A stretch of DNA of 9,378 nucleotides, from positions 1 through 9,378 of the forward strand of contig QMZP01000022.1 in assembly GCA_003663225.1 (NCBI GenBank), read 5' to 3'. The position numbers and the translations under genes are program-made. Position 1 is the first letter of the stretch. Every line of letters begins with the position of its first letter. Of the stretch, positions 1 to 6,948 are shown piece by piece. The stretch comes from Candidatus Aenigmatarchaeota archaeon (GTDB taxonomy: Archaea; Aenigmatarchaeota; Aenigmatarchaeia; QMZP01). The notes below the pieces were generated by a model, which was given only the letters and a program-made list of their open reading frames with translations, was not told the DNA's origin and ran no database searches.

Positions 1-620
1 CTCCCAAGCTGCTGGAGAGGACGGTATCGCTCGTGATAGAGAACAGGCTGGACAGGGTGGTGATACTGGGCGATGTGAAGCACAGGGTGCCGGGACTCAG
101 CTTCCAGGAGGAGAGGGAGGTCCCACACTTCCTGAACGCGCTCAGCAAGGAGGCAACGGTCGAGATAGTGCCCGGGAACCATGACTGCGGGCTTCGCAAA
201 CTGGTGCCGAAGATTAAGATGCACAAGTCGTCGGGGTTTATGCTTGATGATGTCTACCTCATGCACGGCCAGACATGGCCTTCCAAGGACTTCTTAGATG
301 CCACGCATGTGATGATGGGGCACAATCACCCACTGGTAGGGTTCTGGGACAAGCTCGGTTACGTGTGGAGGGAGAGGGTGTGGGTCAAGGCAGGGCTGGT
401 GAAATCCAGAATAGAGGCCAAATACGGCAGCCATGACAGTATGCCCAGAGCCGTGATAATGCCTGCATACAACGATATGACAGGAGGCAGGGCGCTGAAC
501 AGCAAGGACGATACCGGATTCATGGGCCCCATAGGGGGGTGTATAAGGAAGTCCAGCACAGAGATATACATGCTCGACGGGACTCATATAGGCAAGCTGT
601 CGGGCCTCAGGAAGATATGA
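1..620 (+). CDS. Archaeal ICC-like metallophosphoesterase (COG1407, SbcD-related), 3' part
   Basis: The reading frame is open from base 3 with no stop upstream, so the gene starts outside the window; about 205 residues are visible. An in-frame GTG at 33 is probably internal. Calcineurin-type phosphoesterase motifs appear in order: LGDVKH at bases 66-83, GNHD at 174-185, a His-Gly pair (MHGQTW) from 261, and GHNHP from 318. The first DxH metal motif would lie upstream of base 1. The tail carries a Pro-rich, Gly-Gly segment (MPAYNDMTGG) typical of the COG1407 / archaeal SbcD-related group (TIGR00024). Family knowledge: these are two-metal phosphodiesterases or nucleases; the bacterial relative PdeM is encoded with an Lhr-like helicase and a DNA ligase. 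Here an Lhr-like helicase gene converges on it with 11 nt between stops, which supports a nucleic-acid role by inference. The physiological substrate is unknown. Family assignment is firm; substrate is not. Confidence 0.88.
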   Translation, partial: PKLLERTVSLVIENRLDRVVILGDVKHRVPGLSFQEEREVPHFLNALSKEATVEIVPGNHDCGLRKLVPKIKMHKSSGFMLDDVYLMHGQTWPSKDFLDATHVMMGHNHPLVGFWDKLGYVWRERVWVKAGLVKSRIEAKYGSHDSMPRAVIMPAYNDMTGGRALNSKDDTGFMGPIGGCIRKSSTEIYMLDGTHIGKLSGLRKI

Positions 621-631
621 TGCTGCCGGCT

Positions 632-3574
632 TCAGTCGCGCCAGAACCTCTTGTTCTTTGCGTACAGCAGTTCCTCGCGGAGTATGTCCTTCAGCAGCTC
701 GTCCCCGTCTGTCTGCTTCCTCAGTATCCTCGCAGCGGTCCGCGGCCCTATGCCCCTGCCTGACTGGGCTATGACCGCCCTGTGGCCTGATGCCGAGACC
801 AGGCTGGCGCTGTCAGAGAGCCTGTCCAGGTGGGCGTTCTCCTTGCGGCTGAACCCCTCCCTGCCGCCCCTCTTGATGCACCTGTTAAGGAGCAGCTCAG
901 CGTCCATGTTCTTGGCACCCGTCACGGCGAGCAGCCTGGAGTGGCAGTTCACGCAGTGCAGGTCCTTCGGAAGGGAGCTGACGGAATATGTTATGCCTGT
1001 GCCGCAGTTGGTGCAGAGCATCCTGACCCTGGTGTTCATTATCCTGTCCTTGAAGACCTTGAACACCTCCATGTCAGGCTTCTTGGTAGCCATTATCTCG
1101 TACCTCCTCTCCAACGCGGAGCGGCCCATCGGCGACAGCCCGGGCAGCACCATGAGCTTCAGCTTGCCTGACTTCAGCCTATTTATGAAAGACTTCGCCC
1201 CATCTATGTCCAGCTTCTCCTCCATGACCTCATGCAGGGCCTCGTTGTTGGGCGGCATGTCCTTGTATGACTCTATCACCTTCTTCAGGTATCCCGGCCC
1301 GAAGTCGGCGTCCCTGGATATTATGCCGAGCCTCTGAGCGACGTGCAGGAACCTCCACCTGTACAGCTCCGTGTTGGGGAGAGTCAGCTTCATTATGGCC
1401 TCTATCGTGCCGGGGTCCATGCCCTTCATCATGCTTATCACGTCCTCTACAGAGCCGTGCTGCATCTTCAGTATTATCCTGTAAGGGTCTGTCTTCAGCC
1501 CCACGGAGCCGAATTTGGTTATGAGCAGGCTGGACAGCACCCTGCCTATTGTATCATTCACCAGCGAGCCGAAACATGAGTGGATGACTATGTCAAGCCC
1601 GTCCTCGGATGGGCTGTATTCTATCAGTATGTTGTTGTCATCAGGCACGAATCCGAAATCCATCTGTTCCTTGATATATTTGCACATCTTCAGCGCGGTC
1701 TCGCCGTTGACAGGATAGCTCTCAGATATATGCCTGGCACACGCTGCTACAGGATTGCCAGAGGCCAGGAGCTTGCTTATTTCAGAGCGCATCCTGCCCA
1801 CGCCCTGCGCTATATCCATGGGCACAGGTATCAGCTCGCCTTCCCAGGCGGGTATGGCAGCCTCTATGCCCCCCATGGGCTCGACCATTATCTTGTTCCT
1901 CAGGACCTCGAGTATGCACCACGCCCTGCCCTTGACTATGAATCCGGTGCCAGGGGAGCCGTGCAGGGCCATGAATTCCGCATCAAGGGTCCCAACAGGC
2001 TGGTTCGATACAACATCGAATACCTGGTAGTTCTTGGAATCTGGTATGGTCGACAGGTTGCGGTAGTAATATTCCCACGCCCTTCTCCTGCGTTTTATTA
2101 TTATGTCCGTCTTTGGGGTCTTCCTGTCCACAGCGGATGCCTTGCCCGGCTCCGGCGGGGACTTCTCATCGTTCAGCCATATGAACCCCAGCCTCTGCAT
2201 CAGCATGCACACCTGGAGGAACTCAGGCTCGGTCAGGTCCCTGAAAGGCCATGCCCGCTTGACCGTCTTGAAGGCCTTCTCGTACGATATCCCGTATTCG
2301 TCTAAAGAGAGCCCTACTATCTGGTGGCCGAGCACGTCCATGGACTTCCCGTAAACGCGCGTCGGCTCTATCTTCCCATGTGTCGCATAATCTGCTATCA
2401 CAGCAGACTCGAAGCAGTCGTCGGGCTCTGACGCTATTATCACGCCGTCTGATATGCCCGTGGCAGTATGGCCTGACCTGCCCACCCTCTGGGTGAGCTT
2501 GGACACCTGCCTGGGGGACATGTACTGCAGTATGAAGTCGATGTGGCCTATGTCTATACCAAGCTCCAGTGATGACGTGCATACAAGGGATTTGATGTCC
2601 CCCTTCTTGAACTGTTCCTCCGCCTCTATCCTGACGTTCTTGGAGAGGGAAGAGTGGTGGGTCTCCACCTTAAGGCCGGGGTCGAGAACCATGAGCCTCG
2701 AAGACAAGACCTCTGCGGATTCCCTGGTATTCGTGAACGTGAGGACGGATTCCTTCTCCTTTATCAGGGTCTCTATCCTGCGTATCCTCGCGGTTATGGA
2801 TGGGCCCATGAAGACCTTGCTTGACATCTCCCTGTCCTTGGTCGTGACCTTCGGTGATTCCACTATCAGGCTCATCTTGCGGAGGTTCATGGCATTGACT
2901 ATATTGCATTCCTTCCCCCCGGTAAGGAATCCTGCAACCTTATCAGGGCTCCCTATAGTGGCCGATATGCCTATCATCTGGGGATGAATAGGTTTGGCGG
3001 ATTTGCCTGGTTCGTCCAGGCCGTCCTTTCCCCCGTTGCTCTCCCTTATCACCTCTTTCAGCCGTTCCAGACCTATGGAGAGCTGGACGCCCCTCTTCCC
3101 GTCCACTATCTCGTGTATCTCATCCACAACAACATGCCTTACATTGCCCAGATGGGCTCTCATGCGGCTTCCTACCAGGATTGCCTGGAGCGTTTCCGGA
3201 GTAAGGATAAGCAGGTGCGGCGGGTTCTCGGCCTGCATGCTCCTCTCGTACTGGGTGGTGTCGCCGTGCCTGACAGAGGCATCGAAGCCGAGCTCGTTCG
3301 ACCACCAGAGCATGCGCTTCAGAAGGTCCCTGTTGAGGGACTTGAGCGGGGTTATGTATAGGATAGATATAGGATTGTAATCCTCCTCTAACAGCTTGTC
3401 GAACAATGGCAATAGCACAGACTCTGTCTTGCCCAACCCGGTCGGGGCTATTATCATGGTGTCCCTCCCGCTGTGTATGGATGGTATGCCCTTAAGCTGG
3501 ATATCGGTAGGGCTGCCGAATCCCCTCTTCTTTATGGCGTCCTGCATCCTCTTTGACAGAATCCCGAATACCAT
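632..3574 (-). CDS. Lhr-like superfamily 2 DEAD/DEAH-box helicase with C-terminal zinc ribbon
   Basis: The product is about 980 residues from Met at 3574. SF2 motifs in order: Walker A APTGLGKTE (43-51), motif Ia TPLKSL (75-80), TPE (125-127), Walker B DEIH (151-154), SAT (204-206), motif IV region TFTNTRESAE, motif V around TSSLELGIDIG, and motif VI QRVGRSGH (362-369). The long region after the RecA domains matches the winged-helix and Lhr-specific core of COG1201. Near the C-terminus, Cys 854, 857, 874 and 877 form a CxxC-x16-CxxC ribbon, followed by SGRGIGPRTAARIL (938-951), a Gly-rich helix-hairpin-like segment. Family knowledge: Lhr proteins are ATP-dependent 3'-5' helicases or annealers acting on DNA and DNA-RNA hybrids. 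The frame extends to an ATG at 3664, adding 30 residues that do not resemble the family; Met at 3574 begins VFGILSKRM, where Lhr proteins usually start. I did not assign aLhr1 or aLhr2. Confidence 0.93.
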   Translation of the reverse strand: MVFGILSKRMQDAIKKRGFGSPTDIQLKGIPSIHSGRDTMIIAPTGLGKTESVLLPLFDKLLEEDYNPISILYITPLKSLNRDLLKRMLWWSNELGFDASVRHGDTTQYERSMQAENPPHLLILTPETLQAILVGSRMRAHLGNVRHVVVDEIHEIVDGKRGVQLSIGLERLKEVIRESNGGKDGLDEPGKSAKPIHPQMIGISATIGSPDKVAGFLTGGKECNIVNAMNLRKMSLIVESPKVTTKDREMSSKVFMGPSITARIRRIETLIKEKESVLTFTNTRESAEVLSSRLMVLDPGLKVETHHSSLSKNVRIEAEEQFKKGDIKSLVCTSSLELGIDIGHIDFILQYMSPRQVSKLTQRVGRSGHTATGISDGVIIASEPDDCFESAVIADYATHGKIEPTRVYGKSMDVLGHQIVGLSLDEYGISYEKAFKTVKRAWPFRDLTEPEFLQVCMLMQRLGFIWLNDEKSPPEPGKASAVDRKTPKTDIIIKRRRRAWEYYYRNLSTIPDSKNYQVFDVVSNQPVGTLDAEFMALHGSPGTGFIVKGRAWCILEVLRNKIMVEPMGGIEAAIPAWEGELIPVPMDIAQGVGRMRSEISKLLASGNPVAACARHISESYPVNGETALKMCKYIKEQMDFGFVPDDNNILIEYSPSEDGLDIVIHSCFGSLVNDTIGRVLSSLLITKFGSVGLKTDPYRIILKMQHGSVEDVISMMKGMDPGTIEAIMKLTLPNTELYRWRFLHVAQRLGIISRDADFGPGYLKKVIESYKDMPPNNEALHEVMEEKLDIDGAKSFINRLKSGKLKLMVLPGLSPMGRSALERRYEIMATKKPDMEVFKVFKDRIMNTRVRMLCTNCGTGITYSVSSLPKDLHCVNCHSRLLAVTGAKNMDAELLLNRCIKRGGREGFSRKENAHLDRLSDSASLVSASGHRAVIAQSGRGIGPRTAARILRKQTDGDELLKDILREELLYAKNKRFWRD

Positions 3575-3650
3575 GCTATCATATCCCGGTACGTTGACAT
3601 ACGCATCGACATAGGTTCGTACCGGTATACAATTAGATATAGGAAGGCCC

Positions 3651-3660
3651 TTTAAAAAGG
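3651..3660 (-). promoter_or_regulatory. Possible TATA box for the Lhr-like helicase gene
   Basis: On the minus strand this reads CCTTTTTAAA. A start of transcription about 26 nt downstream would fall near 3629, inside the 30-codon extension, leaving a leader of about 55 nt before Met at 3574. A second AT-rich block (minus-strand CTATATCTAATT, 3642-3631) would give an even shorter leader. A further AT-rich stretch at 3728-3718 could serve the longer reading frame, so the promoter is not settled. Confidence 0.4.
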
Positions 3661-3697
3661 ACATGTTTCCCGCGCTATACCATGATAGCGGTTGGCA

Positions 3698-3707
3698 TAC
3701 TTTTAAC
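3698..3707 (+). promoter_or_regulatory. TATA box for the MopE-repeat surface protein gene
   Basis: TACTTTTAAC is centred about 27 nt upstream of the ATG at 3730, the spacing expected for an archaeal TATA box when transcription starts at or next to the start codon. This places the promoter inside the longer reading frame that begins at 3682 and so argues against that earlier ATG. Confidence 0.6.
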
Positions 3708-3729
3708 CAGCCTGCGACAATATATTATC

Positions 3730-6165
3730 ATGATGCCCAGAAGGGAGGCCGTTCTTGCTACAGTCCCGGCGCTGGTTGCTCTCTCGGTGCTGATATCCAC
3801 GGCACTGGCCAGCCCAGGCATAGAGCTTAGGATAGAGGATAGTCAGGGGAATTACACGGTAAATGAGGGCATCAGGGGTTCCATACTCCTCATATACGAC
3901 GAGTACATACCCCCGACAGCTGTGCTATACAGTTACGTTGATGGCCAGTTCGCATCCCAGGTATCCCTCAGCGACAAGCTCCATGAATCATCATATTATA
4001 CATTCGTGACCCGCCCCTTCTCTTATGATGTGGTGGCGAGCGGTCTGAACACGTGGACCGAATACCCGGAACAGGCGTTCGACTACTCCATAGATGTCAG
4101 CGGCACGTGCGGCGACCCGGACGTGTGTTGCAACGTCACCGCAAACCCCCCGACGTGCTGGTGTGACTGCAAACGGACCGGGGGTGACGCGTACTGCGGG
4201 GACAACAGCAACCCTTCATCATACCCGTGCGACTGGCAGATAACGCAGAGAATACCATTCGCCAGCGACACTGTGAAGGGAAGCGAGGGCCTCAAGTTCA
4301 TACAGGACTTCTCCTTTGCGGACATACCGGCGGATTCCAATAATGATGAGGTGTGGGCAGAGATAGCCAACACCAATCCCGAGGTCAGGACCACCATGAG
4401 GGAGGCATGCGGCAGCCAGATGTACATGGGCCATGCGGTCCTGCAGGACGGCTGGGTCCACCAGAGGCAGCTAAACCCGGGCAGCTGGCTAACCTCTGGG
4501 TTTGACAAGTACACCAACATAGAGCCATTCGACCACAGGTCTCTCATAGGAGAGGGCAGGAGGATGTTCGCTGACAGCAACATAGGCGGCATATACAAGG
4601 ACGATGTCTACCAGGTGTACAACGATGGGGCTGTATGGAACGGGACAACAGGATACATAAGGATATTCAACTACGACCCGTCTTCGGTATACTACATAAC
4701 CTACATGCCTCCGAACGGCCCGAAGCTGTGCGCATACACGGATGTCCGGAACGAGGGGCAGGAGGCATGGAGCGCGAACAACTCGTACAACGGGGCATGC
4801 TCCTTCAGCGAGCCCTACACAAGGCAGTTCTCGGAATACCAGCTGCCCCAACCGCCCGACTGCCCGCCTGACACGGAGGAGTGCGAGAAGAGTGTGAACG
4901 ATTATGTCGTGGTGAAGACATATGACCCCAGCGGCTCTGTCTCAGTCCTATACAACCAGGATACCATGACCGTCACAGGCACCACCAGTTCAAGGCAGCT
5001 CACCAACTCGTATTCAGACACCATAAACCTGAACAGCTTCTCGGGCCTGAAGTCAGACCAGAAGGGCAACCATGTGCTCAGGATTGAGCTGTGGTCAGGG
5101 GGCTCTGTCATAGCATCGAACAGCAGCGTGTTCCGCGTGTGCAACGACAGCGACAGGGACGGTTATTGCGGCATAGGTGACGGCGGCCAGGACTGCGATG
5201 ATTTCGACCCGGACAGGAACCCGGGCGAGGCCGAGAAATGCAACGGGATAGATGATGACTGCGATGGCGTGATAGACAACGGGTTCTTCATGTTCGGCAA
5301 GCAGATGGGCTCGCCATGCGGCGGGGCCCCGAACACCGCGTGCCAGGGCGTGTGGGTGTGCACCCAGGACGGCACTAACGCCACATGCTTCAGGGAGCAC
5401 GGACCGGGAGAACTATTCGAGGTGTGCGACAACAACATAGACGATGACTGCGACGGGGAGATAGATGAGATAATGACGCTCGAAGGGGGCCCGGCATGCT
5501 GGTGCAAGATAGGCGAGACAAGGGCATGCGGGAGCAACATAGGAGCATGCAAGTCCGGTGTCATGACGTGCGTCATGGGAGGTGACGGCAAGCCTGCCTG
5601 GAGCAAGTGCATAAGCGGTACCATGCCGGCTGAAGAGGTCTGCAACAACGAGGATGACGACTGTGACGGCGAGATAGACAATGTCGGTGGCGGCAACAGC
5701 AGGGAGTCAACCGCATGCGGCTGCTACGGTGATGGCATGCCCATGCCGGAGGAATGCAACGAGATAGACGACGACTGCGACGGCAAGATAGATGAGGGAA
5801 TGAATTGCTGTACGGACGGGGAGACAAGGCCGTGCGGTTCCGATGTCGGGGCTTGCAGCAAAGGCGTGCAGACGTGCATAGCTGGCTCATGGCATAGGAG
5901 CGAATGCGAAGGCGGGGTCACTGCAAAGGCCGAGATATGCTACAACAATGAGGATGATGACTGCGACGGGCTTGTTGACGAGGGCTGTGAAGTGAATTAC
6001 ACTTGCCAGAACGGGATACAGGACCTCAACGAGGACGGCATAGACTGCGGCGGTCCGTGCCCAAACCAGTGCTCTACAGGGCCATTATGGATGATAATAG
6101 CAGGCGTCATGATACTTGTGATGCTCGGCATATGGTCGTTCGTCATGAAGCAGAGCGGGGACTGA
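3730..6165 (+). CDS. Secreted, membrane-anchored cysteine-rich surface protein with MopE-type repeats
   Basis: The 811-residue product starts with a Sec-type signal peptide: MMPRRE, a hydrophobic core, then ALA-S with likely cleavage after residue 27. I do not recognise residues 28-390; they include a Cys-rich patch (CC, CWCDC) near 135-165. Residues about 395-470 look like an Ig-like beta-sandwich. From 471 an acidic DxDxDG loop leads into five MopE-type units, each C-x3-6-DDDCDG-x-(I/V)D, with first Cys at 504, 566, 638, 676 and 737. Three units follow linkers containing RxCGS-x-GxC-type motifs. A last module, CQNGIQD...DCGGPCPNQC, begins at 759. A transmembrane helix (786-806) and a short KQSGD tail end the protein. 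I count about 49 cysteines, implying disulfides, and several N-glycosylation sequons. MopE-type motifs (PF11617) are described as copper/metal-binding; Ca binding by the Asp loops is an inference. Start chosen over the ATG at 3682 because of the signal peptide and TATA spacing. Confidence 0.85.
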   Translation: MMPRREAVLATVPALVALSVLISTALASPGIELRIEDSQGNYTVNEGIRGSILLIYDEYIPPTAVLYSYVDGQFASQVSLSDKLHESSYYTFVTRPFSYDVVASGLNTWTEYPEQAFDYSIDVSGTCGDPDVCCNVTANPPTCWCDCKRTGGDAYCGDNSNPSSYPCDWQITQRIPFASDTVKGSEGLKFIQDFSFADIPADSNNDEVWAEIANTNPEVRTTMREACGSQMYMGHAVLQDGWVHQRQLNPGSWLTSGFDKYTNIEPFDHRSLIGEGRRMFADSNIGGIYKDDVYQVYNDGAVWNGTTGYIRIFNYDPSSVYYITYMPPNGPKLCAYTDVRNEGQEAWSANNSYNGACSFSEPYTRQFSEYQLPQPPDCPPDTEECEKSVNDYVVVKTYDPSGSVSVLYNQDTMTVTGTTSSRQLTNSYSDTINLNSFSGLKSDQKGNHVLRIELWSGGSVIASNSSVFRVCNDSDRDGYCGIGDGGQDCDDFDPDRNPGEAEKCNGIDDDCDGVIDNGFFMFGKQMGSPCGGAPNTACQGVWVCTQDGTNATCFREHGPGELFEVCDNNIDDDCDGEIDEIMTLEGGPACWCKIGETRACGSNIGACKSGVMTCVMGGDGKPAWSKCISGTMPAEEVCNNEDDDCDGEIDNVGGGNSRESTACGCYGDGMPMPEECNEIDDDCDGKIDEGMNCCTDGETRPCGSDVGACSKGVQTCIAGSWHRSECEGGVTAKAEICYNNEDDDCDGLVDEGCEVNYTCQNGIQDLNEDGIDCGGPCPNQCSTGPLWMIIAGVMILVMLGIWSFVMKQSGD
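5140..5982 (+). repeat. Five degenerate protein-coding MopE-type repeats
   Basis: Repeat cores lie at 5239-5280, 5425-5469, 5641-5682, 5755-5796 and 5938-5982, and a DxDxDG acidic loop precedes the first from 5140. The shared core encodes DDDCDG followed by x-(I/V)-D. Spacing between cores is uneven (186, 216, 114 and 183 nt from start to start), and codons differ between copies (GAT/GAC, TGC/TGT). The repeats are therefore old protein-level duplications rather than a recent tandem DNA expansion. Confidence 0.85.
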
Positions 6166-6167
6166 GC

Positions 6168-6938
6168 TCAGGGCTTCCCCACATCGACTGAGAGACCGTC
6201 CCTGGCAGCAATCGTCTTGATGCCGGTCTCCTTTTCTATCCATTTGGCCTCGTGGCCTGCCCTGTTTATCATTCTTATGCCGAAATGGTGAAGCACTGCC
6301 ATGCCTGGATTGGCCTCTGCTATCAGCTTCCTGGCATCATCAGAGTTCATGTGCTTGGGCCATGTTATGCTTCTTGGCCTTAAGCAGTTTATCAGCAGGC
6401 AGTCGCATCCCTTGAAATGGCCGGGCTGGCTGTCGAAATACTCGCCGTCGCCTGTGAAACCTATCGTGGATGAGCCCCTGAACACGAAGCCCAGACCATC
6501 GGGCTCGCTGTGGTCAGTGGGCACAGCCTCAATGCTTATTCCCCCCACGTCCACAACATCACCAGGCTTAACCACGAATATGTCCTTCACTGCCTTTTTA
6601 TGGTACGGGGACACCACGGGTCTGAAGCCGTCAGAGCCGTCAAACACCGTCTTGTTTGAAAGCAGGAATCCGCGCTTTACCTTCGCCCCCATGGTCATGC
6701 CCTCTATCACCATCTCTGAGTCTATGGAGTGGTCAGGATGGGCATGGGATACCATGACGCCGTCCAGCTTTGAGATGTCCACCCCGTATTGCTTGGCCCT
6801 TACCAGCGCGCCCGGGCCCGGGTCTACGTGGAGCATGTACCCGTCCATCTCGAGAACCCAGCCTCCGCTGGCACGTATCTGGTTTATCACTGCAAAACGC
6901 CCGCCGGCTGTTCCCAAGAACTTTATTTTCGCTGTCAC
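6168..6938 (-). CDS. Metallo-beta-lactamase-fold metal-dependent hydrolase
   Basis: From the GTG at 6938 the product is 256 residues. It opens with TAKIKFLGTAGGRF, the usual N-terminus of this archaeal MBL group. The zinc-binding HAHPDH motif is at 65-70 after MVS. Further conserved points are TDHSEPDG (His 143), GFTGDGEYF (Asp 164) and LHHFG (His 217/218), giving a complete set of metal ligands. There is no beta-CASP domain or RNase Z exosite that I can see. It is the second gene after cysS. An ATG at 6965 would overlap cysS by 19 nt and add nine acidic residues unlike the family. The GTG has AGGTG five bases upstream, so I prefer it. The stop lies 2 nt from the convergent surface-protein stop. 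Substrate unknown; a small phosphoester, nucleotide or RNA is possible, but nothing here decides it. Confidence 0.88.
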   Translation of the reverse strand: MTAKIKFLGTAGGRFAVINQIRASGGWVLEMDGYMLHVDPGPGALVRAKQYGVDISKLDGVMVSHAHPDHSIDSEMVIEGMTMGAKVKRGFLLSNKTVFDGSDGFRPVVSPYHKKAVKDIFVVKPGDVVDVGGISIEAVPTDHSEPDGLGFVFRGSSTIGFTGDGEYFDSQPGHFKGCDCLLINCLRPRSITWPKHMNSDDARKLIAEANPGMAVLHHFGIRMINRAGHEAKWIEKETGIKTIAARDGLSVDVGKP

Positions 6939-6943
6939 AGGAA

Positions 6944-6948
6944 CACCT
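6944..6948 (-). promoter_or_regulatory. Shine-Dalgarno site that fixes the MBL hydrolase start
   Basis: Minus-strand AGGTG overlaps the last two bases of the cysS TAG stop and lies 5 nt before a GTG. It favours translation of the MBL gene from 6938 within a cysS transcript. The first genes of units in this window lack such a site and appear leaderless. Confidence 0.6.

Noticed and set aside
651..2354. Several long plus-strand open frames (for example 651-1337 and 1580-2305)
   Set aside because: They lie opposite the Lhr-like helicase, whose motifs are complete on the minus strand. The plus-strand products have low-complexity composition and no recognisable domain, as expected for mirror frames of a codon-biased gene.
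5163..5921. Minus-strand open frames opposite the MopE repeats
   Set aside because: Their Ser/Pro/His-rich repeats are the reverse complement of the DDDCDG-coding segments, not independent protein sequence.
5233..5982. CRISPR-like or tandem DNA array
   Set aside because: The repeated units are in frame with the protein, unevenly spaced (114-216 nt) and differ at synonymous sites; there are no constant-length spacers.
6808..6822. GC-rich palindrome CCCGGGCCCGGG as a possible terminator or protein-binding site
   Set aside because: It lies inside the MBL gene, encodes the conserved DPGPGALV segment, and has no T-tract after it.
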